NCBI GenBank assembly: GCA_017408205.1
Contig: JAFQVC010000172.1
Coordinates: forward strand, 1-5,258
Source: Clostridia bacterium
GTDB taxonomy: Bacteria > Bacillota > Clostridia > Monoglobales > Firm-18
DNA length: 5,258 nt
Direction of reading: 5' to 3'
A model generated the notes under the pieces. The model saw only the letters and a program-made list of their open reading frames with translations. It ran no database searches and was not told the origin of the DNA. The stretch's first letter is position 1; the number at the start of each line of letters is the position of its first letter. Made by a program: the position numbers and the translations under genes. Below are positions 1 through 5,168 of this stretch, in pieces.

Positions 1-749
1 AATGTTGTTTTGGTAATTCTGTCCTCTAAAGAGTGGAAAGTGATTACCGCAAGGCGTCCGCCTGTTTTTAGCACATCGCAGAAATCAGTAAATGTCTGTT
101 TTAAAACTTCAAGTTCTCCGTTTACCTCAATTCTTATTGCCTGAAACACCTTTTTTGCAGGGTGTTTGTCTCGCTTTGCTTTTGCGGGAACTGAGCGGGA
201 AATAATGTCTGAAAGTTCGGTAGTTGTTTTTACGGGTGAAATTTCTCTTGCTTCTATTATATTGGAAGCAATTCTTTTTGCGTATTGCTCTTCACCGTAT
301 AAAAAGAAGATTTTTTCAAGTTCTTCTTTTGAATATCCGTTAACAACGTCGTAGGCAGTTTTGCCTTTGCCTGTGTCCATTCTCATATCAAGGGGTGCGG
401 TAAAGCGGTAACTGAAGCCTCTCTCGGGAGTGTCCAGTTGATAAGAGGAAACTCCTAAATCAAGTAACGCACCGTCAATTTTGTCTATGTTAAGTTTATT
501 TAGTATGCTTTTTATATTACAGTAGTTATCATAAACGGGAGTAATTTCCGGGAAATTTGCTTTTGCATTTTCTATTGCCACCATATCTCTGTCTATGCCG
601 ATAACTTTTCCGCCCATCTTTGCGATGGCAGAGGAGTGACCGCAGCCGCCCATTGTTCCGTCAACGTATATTCCGTTTGGTTTAATGTCCAACGCATCGA
701 TGCACTGAGATAGCATAACAGGTATGTGTTTAAAGGTAATATCACTCAT
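1..749 (-). CDS. rsmH: RsmH (MraW), 16S rRNA cytosine-1402 N4-methyltransferase, C-terminus cut off by window edge
   Basis: This SAM-dependent cytoplasmic enzyme methylates N4 of C1402 in 16S rRNA, in the decoding centre of the small subunit. I read 249 codons from the ATG at 749-747 to the left edge; the family is usually about 310 residues, so roughly the last 60 are missing. Visible signatures, in order: FKHIPVM at the N-terminus (residues 6-12); a SAM-binding loop VDGTMGGCGHS (29-39, D30 and the glycines); GIDRD (51-55); LDLGVSSYQLD (96-106); the RsmH-typical GFSYRF then PLDMRMD (111-125); HPAKKVFQAIRIEVN (197-210 region); and ITFHSLEDR (236-244). The start overlaps the mraZ stop in an ATGA, so it is probably translationally coupled to mraZ; there is no strong Shine-Dalgarno of its own. 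Order mraZ-rsmH is the standard head of the dcw cluster, and ftsL and penicillin-binding protein genes would be expected further left. Identification is firm from the motifs. Confidence 0.97.
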   Translation of the reverse strand, partial: MSDITFKHIPVMLSQCIDALDIKPNGIYVDGTMGGCGHSSAIAKMGGKVIGIDRDMVAIENAKANFPEITPVYDNYCNIKSILNKLNIDKIDGALLDLGVSSYQLDTPERGFSYRFTAPLDMRMDTGKGKTAYDVVNGYSKEELEKIFFLYGEEQYAKRIASNIIEAREISPVKTTTELSDIISRSVPAKAKRDKHPAKKVFQAIRIEVNGELEVLKQTFTDFCDVLKTGGRLAVITFHSLEDRITKTT

Positions 750-1180
750 ATTCCCAGTTCTTCCATCTGCAAAGCAACTTCGTCGGAATTATCAACAAAC
801 TCAGCGTTTTGTTCATTCCATTTTTCTTTGCTCCATATTTCAACTCTGGTGGAAACACCAACAACAACTACTTCTTTTTCGATTTTTGCAAATTCACGAA
901 GAGGTCCCGGAATAAGTATTCGTCCGTTGTTATCAATTTCGCAGTCTGTTTTACTTGCGTAGAAAAATCTCTTTATTTTTCTGCTTGTGGAAATGGGCTT
1001 GTCACGTAGTTCGTTGTCCAATTTCACCCACTCGGGAGTAGGAAGAACAAACAAACAGCCGTCAAGACCTTTTGTCATTACAAAAGTGTCCCCAAGTTGT
1101 TCACGCAGTTTAGCAGGCATAATCATTCTGCCTTTAGCGTCAATATTATGTTGATATTCGCCAGTAAGGTCGTGATACAT
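746..1180 (-). CDS. mraZ: MraZ, AbrB-fold transcriptional regulator of the dcw cluster
   Basis: MraZ is a small nucleoid-associated DNA-binding protein that forms ring-shaped oligomers, binds repeats in its own promoter and controls the dcw operon. The protein is 144 residues, the normal family length, and contains two SpoVT/AbrB-like half-domains. Each carries the DxxxR motif: DAKGR at residues 14-18 followed by MIMPAKLRE, and DNNGR at 83-87 followed by ILIPGPLRE. The N-terminus (MYHDLTGEYQHNID) is typical. The ATG at 1180-1178 is preceded by GGGAGG (1194-1189) with 8-nt spacing, which fixes the start. It is the first gene of a leftward operon; its TGA overlaps the rsmH start by 4 nt. A strong promoter and three GTGGT repeats lie directly upstream, consistent with the autoregulation known for the family; autoregulation here is inferred. 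Confidence 0.97.
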   Translation of the reverse strand: MYHDLTGEYQHNIDAKGRMIMPAKLREQLGDTFVMTKGLDGCLFVLPTPEWVKLDNELRDKPISTSRKIKRFFYASKTDCEIDNNGRILIPGPLREFAKIEKEVVVVGVSTRVEIWSKEKWNEQNAEFVDNSDEVALQMEELGI

Positions 1181-1213
1181 TTTACCTGCCTCCCTTCAAA
1201 AATGGGTAAATCA

Positions 1214-1239
1214 ACCACAAATAACCACCTTTTTACCAC
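1214..1239 (-). promoter_or_regulatory. Putative MraZ operator: three phased GTGGT repeats
   Basis: On the mraZ coding strand the word GTGGT occurs three times, at 1239-1235, 1228-1224 and 1218-1214 (ACCAC on the plus strand). Start-to-start distances are 11 and 10 bp, so all copies face the same side of the helix. Known MraZ sites are three or more short G-rich repeats at about 10-bp period just upstream of mraZ (TGGGN in E. coli, an AAAGTG-type word in Mollicutes), and this array matches that architecture. It begins about 2 nt after the predicted mraZ transcription start, so bound MraZ could block initiation or clearance. Binding itself is inferred. Confidence 0.72.
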
Positions 1240-1247
1240 TTGGTTTT

Positions 1248-1276
1248 ATTATAAACTATATTTTTTTAAAAATCAA
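1248..1276 (-). promoter_or_regulatory. Sigma-A-type promoter of mraZ-rsmH (TTGATT-N17-TATAAT)
   Basis: Read on the minus strand, the -35 is TTGATT (1276-1271), the spacer is exactly 17 bp, and the -10 is a perfect TATAAT (1253-1248). Transcription should start near the A at 1241, giving a leader of about 60 nt before the mraZ ATG. This is the only well-formed leftward promoter I see in the intergenic region. Confidence 0.8.
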
Positions 1277-1277
1277 T

Positions 1278-1299
1278 AGTTTTTGTAAAAAAAATTTAA
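1278..1299 (-). promoter_or_regulatory. UP element of the mraZ promoter
   Basis: One base upstream of the mraZ -35, the minus strand from 1299 to 1278 reads TT-AAA-TTTTTTTT-ACA-AAA-ACT. It fits every defined position of the in vitro-selected UP consensus (core AAAWWTWTTTTNNNAAA) at the correct distance from the -35. UP elements contact the alpha-subunit C-terminal domains of RNA polymerase and raise promoter strength. The surrounding DNA is very A/T-rich, so a chance match is possible, but the register is right. Confidence 0.55.
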
Positions 1300-1357
1300 T
1301 ATTTCTTTTTGGTAAAAAACGGCTATATATATTGGAAGAAACTCCCGAAAAAGGAAA

Positions 1358-1431
1358 TTCTGTGTTTTCCCGTAAAATATTTTTGAAAATGTTGTTTTTT
1401 TCTGTGTTTTGTATTGACTTTTCTGTTTTTT
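1358..1431 (+). repeat. Three direct repeats of TTCTGTGTTTT in the dehydratase promoter
   Basis: TTCTGTGTTTT occurs exactly at 1358-1368 and 1400-1410, and with one mismatch (TTCTGTTTTTT) at 1421-1431. The offsets are 42 and 21 bp, that is four and two helical turns, so all copies lie on one DNA face. The middle copy sits just upstream of the -35 and the last fills most of the spacer between -35 and -10. This arrangement suits a transcription factor site, but the word is T-rich and no regulator is visible in the window. Confidence 0.4.
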
Positions 1432-1442
1432 ACGTGTATAAT
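1414..1442 (+). promoter_or_regulatory. Sigma-A-type promoter of the microcompartment operon (TTGACT-N17-TATAAT)
   Basis: The -35 TTGACT (1414-1419, five of six consensus bases) and a perfect -10 TATAAT (1437-1442) are separated by exactly 17 bp. The start should be near 1449, giving a leader of about 45 nt before the GTG of the glycyl radical enzyme. With such strong core elements, substrate control would be expected to act mainly through repression or attenuation; that is inference. Confidence 0.82.
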
Positions 1443-1454
1443 CAAAGTGAAACA

Positions 1455-1475
1455 TAAAAAAGATAACATTTTTTA
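1455..1475 (+). repeat. A/T-only inverted repeat in the operon leader
   Basis: TAAAAAA (1455-1461) and TTTTTTA (1469-1475) form a perfect 7-bp inverted repeat around a 7-base loop, inside the predicted leader and 5 nt before the Shine-Dalgarno. A hairpin of only A-U pairs would be weak. It could be a half-site pair for a regulator or simply base composition. Confidence 0.3.
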
Positions 1476-1480
1476 CATAT

Positions 1481-1487
1481 AGGAGGT
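1481..1487 (+). promoter_or_regulatory. Shine-Dalgarno AGGAGGT that fixes a GTG start
   Basis: A near-perfect Shine-Dalgarno lies 6 nt upstream of GTG at 1494-1496. It decides the start of the glycyl radical enzyme, since the next in-frame ATG is codon 9 and has no comparable site. The resulting N-terminus aligns with glycerol dehydratase-type enzymes without extension. Confidence 0.85.
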
Positions 1488-1493
1488 ACTGTT

Positions 1494-4010
1494 GTGAGCA
1501 ACGGAATTTATACGGAAATGATTGCAAAAAGCCCAAGAATTGACAAACTTTACGACGCATTGTTTCAGGCAAAACCTGAAGTAGTGGCAGACAGAGCGGT
1601 GCTTTTAACAGAAAGTTACAAGCAGACGGAAGATTTGCCTATGATTACAAGACGAGCACTTGCGTTTGCTCATATTCTTGAGAACATACCTATTACAATT
1701 CGCGACAACGAACTTGTTGTAGGAAGCACTTGCTTAAAATCAAGAAGCAGCCAACTTTTCCCTGAGTTCTCTTTCCAGTGGATTTTAGATGAACTTGACA
1801 CTATGGGAACAAGGTCTGCAGACCCGTTCTATGTTTCGGACGAAACAAAAGAAAAAATAAGAGAAGTTTGCAAGTACTGGAAAGGCAAAACAACAAGTGA
1901 ATATGCAACTTCACTTATGACTAAAGAAACACTACTTGCAATAGAACACAATATTTTCACACCGGGCAACTATTTTTATAACGGCGTAGGCCATGTAACT
2001 GTTGCTTACGGAAAAGTTCTTGCAGTTGGTTTTGAGGGTATTGCAAAAGAGGCGGCGGAAGAACTTGTAAAATGTAAAGTTTCTGACGCAGATTATGTAA
2101 CAAAGAGTGCATTCTTAAAAGCAGTAATCATTTGCTGCGATGCTGCTTCAAAATATGCAGAAAGATATTCAGTTCTTGCAACTGAAATGGCAAATAACTG
2201 CAGCGACCCTGTAAGAAAACAGGAACTTTTAACTATCGCTGAAAACTGCAGAAATGTACCAAGAAGAGGTGCTAAAAGTTTCTACGAGGCATGTCAGTCT
2301 TTCTGGTTTGTGCAGATGCTTATACAGACTGAATCAAACGGCCACTCTATTTCACCGGGACGTTTTGACCAGTATATGAATCCTTATTTCAAAGCGGATT
2401 TAGATAAAGGTGCAATCACAAGAGAATTCGGTCAGGAACTTGTTGACTGCTTATGGATTAAGTTAAACGATATGAATAAAATCAGAGATGCTGCTTCTGC
2501 AGAGGGCTTTGCGGGCTACAGTATGTTCCAGAACTTAATTGCAGGCGGTCAGACTTCTGAGGGACTTGATGCAACAAACGATATGTCGTATATGTGCATA
2601 AATGCTACAATGCATGTAATGTTGCCTCAGCCGTCATTCTCAGTAAGAGTATGGAACAAATCTCCACACGAGTTTTTAATAAGAGCCGCTGAACTTACAA
2701 GAACAGGCGTAGGACTTCCTGCTTACTATAACGACGAAGTTATTATTCCTGCCCTTGTAAACAGAGGACTAACTTTGAAAGACGCAAGAGATTACAATAT
2801 TATCGGTTGCGTTGAGCCACAGAAATCAGGTAAAACAGACGGTTGGCACGATGCGGCGTTCTTCAATATGTGCAGACCTTTGGAACTTGTATTCTCAAAC
2901 GGTGTTGACAAGGGAGTGCAGATTTCCAAAAAAACCGGCGATGTAACACAGATGACAACTTTCGAACAGTTCTACGATGCTTATAAGGCGCAGACAAGTT
3001 ATATGATAGAACTTATGGTAAATGCGGACAACGCAATAGACGTAGCACACGCTACAAGATGTCCGTTGCCGTTCTTGTCAGGTATGATTGATAACTGTAT
3101 AGAAAAAGGTAAGTCGGCACAGGAGGGCGGTGCGGTTTACAACTTTACAGGACCTCAGGGCTTTGGCGTTGCCAATATGGCAGACTCTTTATATGCAGTA
3201 AAACAACTTGTATTTGAACAAAAGAAATTTACAATGGCTGAACTTAAAGAGGCCCTTGAAAACAACTACGGTTACGGTATGGACGATGACAAGGCACAGC
3301 AGTTGACTGTAGGAATTATGGCAGGTCTTAAAGAAAGAGGAATAGAAATTACAGAAAAACTGATTGCTGAAGTATATAACAACATAAAAGGTCAGAACAC
3401 AGGTAAATATCAGTACATTCTTGATTTAATCAATGATGTGCCCAAGTTCGGTAACGACAACGATGATGTTGACAGTCTGGCAAGAGATGTTGCTTATACA
3501 TACACAAAACCTCTTGAAACTTACAAAAACCCACGAGGCGGTGTTTATCAGGCAGGACTTTATCCCGTATCTGCAAACGTACCTCTTGGTAAACAGACAG
3601 GTGCAACTCCTGACGGTCGTCTTGCTTATACTCCTGTGGCAGACGGTGTTTCACCATCAGCAGGTAAAGACGTAAACGGTCCTACCGCTTCTGCTAACTC
3701 AGTTTCAAAACTTGACCACTACATAGCATCAAACGGTACATTATTTAATATGAAGTTCCACCCATCTGCATTAAAAGGCAGAGCAGGTCTTGAGAGTTTT
3801 GTATCCCTTGTAAGAGGATACTTTGACCAGAAAGGCAGTCACGTTCAGTTTAATGTTGTAAGTAAAGAAACCTTGAGAGACGCTCAGGCAAACCCTGATA
3901 AATACAGAGGACTTGTAGTTCGTGTAGCGGGTTACAGTGCATTGTTCACAACTCTTTCAAAATCTTTACAGGACGATATTATTAACAGAACAGAACAAGG
4001 AGGATTTTAA
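1494..4010 (+). CDS. Glycyl radical diol dehydratase (glycerol / 1,2-propanediol dehydratase type), B12-independent
   Basis: This enzyme dehydrates a vicinal diol to an aldehyde by radical chemistry, glycerol to 3-hydroxypropionaldehyde or 1,2-propanediol to propionaldehyde, without cobalamin. At 838 residues it is a full pyruvate formate-lyase-type glycyl radical enzyme. The radical site is VRVAGYSA with G813. The thiyl loop is GCVEP with C439 and the base E441. By comparison with C. butyricum glycerol dehydratase, diol-binding residues are H167 (in NGVGHV), H284-S285 (in ESNGHSIS) and D453 (in GWHD). Choline TMA-lyase has Tyr, Thr and Tyr at key pocket positions; here H452 and F456 follow the dehydratase pattern. 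Relative to that glycerol dehydratase as I know it, about 40-50 residues are added near 592-640, perhaps a propanediol-dehydratase trait. There is no N- or C-terminal encapsulation tail. It heads the operon, overlaps the activase by 1 nt, and is followed by a shell protein gene, which favours propanediol or a similar diol. The exact substrate is not proven. Confidence 0.93.
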   Translation: MSNGIYTEMIAKSPRIDKLYDALFQAKPEVVADRAVLLTESYKQTEDLPMITRRALAFAHILENIPITIRDNELVVGSTCLKSRSSQLFPEFSFQWILDELDTMGTRSADPFYVSDETKEKIREVCKYWKGKTTSEYATSLMTKETLLAIEHNIFTPGNYFYNGVGHVTVAYGKVLAVGFEGIAKEAAEELVKCKVSDADYVTKSAFLKAVIICCDAASKYAERYSVLATEMANNCSDPVRKQELLTIAENCRNVPRRGAKSFYEACQSFWFVQMLIQTESNGHSISPGRFDQYMNPYFKADLDKGAITREFGQELVDCLWIKLNDMNKIRDAASAEGFAGYSMFQNLIAGGQTSEGLDATNDMSYMCINATMHVMLPQPSFSVRVWNKSPHEFLIRAAELTRTGVGLPAYYNDEVIIPALVNRGLTLKDARDYNIIGCVEPQKSGKTDGWHDAAFFNMCRPLELVFSNGVDKGVQISKKTGDVTQMTTFEQFYDAYKAQTSYMIELMVNADNAIDVAHATRCPLPFLSGMIDNCIEKGKSAQEGGAVYNFTGPQGFGVANMADSLYAVKQLVFEQKKFTMAELKEALENNYGYGMDDDKAQQLTVGIMAGLKERGIEITEKLIAEVYNNIKGQNTGKYQYILDLINDVPKFGNDNDDVDSLARDVAYTYTKPLETYKNPRGGVYQAGLYPVSANVPLGKQTGATPDGRLAYTPVADGVSPSAGKDVNGPTASANSVSKLDHYIASNGTLFNMKFHPSALKGRAGLESFVSLVRGYFDQKGSHVQFNVVSKETLRDAQANPDKYRGLVVRVAGYSALFTTLSKSLQDDIINRTEQGGF
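3997..4004 (+). promoter_or_regulatory. Shine-Dalgarno AAGGAGGA for the activase, inside the dehydratase reading frame
   Basis: The ribosome binding site of the activase is written into the last dehydratase codons (Gln-Gly-Gly-Phe-stop), 5 nt before the ATG at 4010. With the TAATG stop-start overlap it points to coupled translation of enzyme and activase. Confidence 0.85.
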
Positions 4011-4798
4011 TGGAAAACTACCTTGACCAGAAAGGCAGAATTTTCAATGTCCAGAAATTCTCTGTTCATGATGGGCCGGGTATAAGGACCATTATATTCT
4101 TAAAAGGTTGTTTCTTACGTTGCAAATGGTGTTGCAACCCCGAATCACAGTCCCACGAAATACAGCAAATGACTGTAGGAGGGGTTACGAAAACTGTAGG
4201 TGAAGATGTAACTGTCCGCGAAGTGATGGAAAAAATTATGAGGGACAGGGTTTACTACAGACGCTCCGGCGGAGGTGTTACTTTGTCGGGCGGGGAAATG
4301 CTTTTCCAACCTGAGTTTTCATCGGCACTTTTAAGAGCATGTAAGGAAAACGGCATAAGTACTGCGGTGGAATCAACTGCATGTGCAAGTTTTGACAAAA
4401 TAGAAAAATGTTTACCTTATATAGATTACTATTTAATGGATATAAAACATACAAACAGCGAAAAGCACAAGCAGTTCACGGGACAACCAAATGAGTTAAT
4501 TCTTGAAAACGCTAAAAAGATAGCAAAATCAGATGCGACGTTGATTATAAGAGTTCCCGTAATTCCAACCTTTAACGATACAGTAGAGGAAATAACGGAT
4601 ATTGCAAAATTTGCAAAAACTCTTGACGGAGTAGAAGAGTTGCACTTGCTTCCGTACCACGCTTTTGGTTCGGATAAGTACAAAGGACTGGGAAGAAAAT
4701 ATCTTATGGAAGATATCGTAACTCCCACAAACGAAAAAATGGAACAGTTGAAGTCGGCGGTTGAAAACTGCGGACTGAAATGTCAGATAGGAGGGTAA
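4010..4798 (+). CDS. Radical SAM glycyl radical enzyme activase, short form without ferredoxin-like insert
   Basis: The activase uses a [4Fe-4S] cluster and S-adenosylmethionine to abstract hydrogen from the dehydratase glycine (G813), installing the stored radical. The cluster motif CxxxCxxC is C34-C38-C41 in GCFLRCKWC. The family-typical FSVHDGPGIRT precedes it (residues 17-27), and the SAM-binding glycine motif TLSGGE is at 91-96. Further radical SAM barrel motifs are YYLMDIKH (140-147), IIRVPVIPTFND (179-190) and LHLLPYHAFG (211-220). At 262 residues it is shorter than the roughly 300-residue activases of glycerol dehydratase and CutC, which carry eight cysteines for two extra clusters after the CxxxCxxC motif. 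Here only about 20 residues without cysteine separate WCCNPESQ from DVTVREVM, so those clusters are absent, as in pyruvate formate-lyase activase. A second cysteine (C42) directly follows the cluster motif where Ser or His is usual. It lies between its target enzyme and a shell gene, so partnership with the upstream dehydratase is near certain. Confidence 0.95.
   Translation: MENYLDQKGRIFNVQKFSVHDGPGIRTIIFLKGCFLRCKWCCNPESQSHEIQQMTVGGVTKTVGEDVTVREVMEKIMRDRVYYRRSGGGVTLSGGEMLFQPEFSSALLRACKENGISTAVESTACASFDKIEKCLPYIDYYLMDIKHTNSEKHKQFTGQPNELILENAKKIAKSDATLIIRVPVIPTFNDTVEEITDIAKFAKTLDGVEELHLLPYHAFGSDKYKGLGRKYLMEDIVTPTNEKMEQLKSAVENCGLKCQIGG
4789..4795 (+). promoter_or_regulatory. Shine-Dalgarno AGGAGGG for the shell protein, inside the activase reading frame
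   Basis: This site ends 4 nt before the ATG at 4800, encodes the final Ile-Gly-Gly region of the activase, and supports the upstream start over a second in-frame ATG at codon 10. Confidence 0.75.
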
Positions 4799-4799
4799 T

Positions 4800-5168
4800 A
4801 TGGATTTCTTACAATTACAGGATAAAATGAGAATAGTTCAGGAACTTGTTCCCGGAAAACAGATTACCCTTGCACACATTATTGCAAACCCCGATGCAAT
4901 TCTGTATGAAAAACTTGGTCTTGACAGAGCAGTTGACTACAGCGGTGATGCAATAGGAATTATAACAGTTAGCCCTGCAGAAACTGCAATCATTGCGGCA
5001 GACGTTGCAATGAAAGCGTCGGGCTCTGACCTTGGTTTTGTTGACAGATTCAGCGGAACACTTATTGTAACGGGTACAGTTTCCCAGGTGCAGTCAGCAG
5101 TAACTGCGGTGTGTGATTACTGTAAAGAATCTCTCGGCTTTACAGTTTGTTCCGTAACAAAGACATAA
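4800..5168 (+). CDS. pduU: PduU/EutS-type permuted BMC-domain shell protein
   Basis: This is a hexameric tile of a bacterial microcompartment shell. The 122 residues follow the circularly permuted PduU/EutS layout: RIVQELVPGKQITLAHIIANP (11-31), whose strands form the small beta-barrel over the pore, then DAIGIITVSPAETAIIAADVAMKASG (50-75) and LGFVDRFSGTLIVTG (78-92). The ending CSVTKT resembles the ends of both PduU (CSITRT) and EutS (CDMTKS). Several traits lean to PduU: a longer N-terminal leader before the VPGKQ motif, and AV in place of the glycine (Gly39 in E. coli EutS) linked to the bent EutS hexamer. About four extra residues (around DYSG, 46-49) sit just before AIGI. The stop of the activase is 1 nt upstream, and the next gene, a PduV/EutP homologue, overlaps by 1 nt; pduU-pduV and eutS-eutP are both known neighbour pairs. 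The family is certain; PduU versus EutS is a judgement. Confidence 0.93.
   Translation: MDFLQLQDKMRIVQELVPGKQITLAHIIANPDAILYEKLGLDRAVDYSGDAIGIITVSPAETAIIAADVAMKASGSDLGFVDRFSGTLIVTGTVSQVQSAVTAVCDYCKESLGFTVCSVTKT

Noticed and set aside
1097..1279. 60-codon plus-strand open frame opposite mraZ
   Set aside because: It is antisense to mraZ and its promoter, has no ribosome binding site and a low-complexity translation.
1353..1370. GGAAA...TTTCC hairpin as a terminator
   Set aside because: A 5-bp stem with no following T-run is too weak, and it lies between two divergent promoters where no terminator is needed.
1443..1493. Cobalamin or other riboswitch in the operon leader
   Set aside because: The leader is only about 45 nt, lacks conserved riboswitch boxes, and the dehydratase does not need B12.
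1300..1493. Catabolite-repression (cre) site in the divergent promoter region
   Set aside because: I found no sequence close to the TGWAARCGYTWNCW consensus.
1273..1572. 99-codon minus-strand open frame across the intergenic region and dehydratase start
   Set aside because: It covers both promoters and the dehydratase ribosome binding site, is rich in Phe, Lys and Tyr as expected from A/T-rich noncoding DNA, and resembles no protein I know.
3430..3675. Open frames on both strands inside the dehydratase gene
   Set aside because: Both are shadows of a continuous, motif-rich coding frame, with no ribosome binding sites and no recognisable domains.
1494..4010. Choline TMA-lyase (CutC) or pyruvate formate-lyase identity
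   Set aside because: The GCVEP loop excludes pyruvate formate-lyase, which has adjacent cysteines, and the His/His-Ser/Asp pocket with H452 and F456 fits diol dehydratases better than CutC.
4429..4728. 99-codon minus-strand open frame inside the activase
   Set aside because: It is antisense to conserved radical SAM motifs and has no supporting signal.
4827..4829. ATG at codon 10 as the start of the shell protein
   Set aside because: It has no good Shine-Dalgarno, whereas the ATG at 4800 has AGGAGGG and abuts the activase stop.
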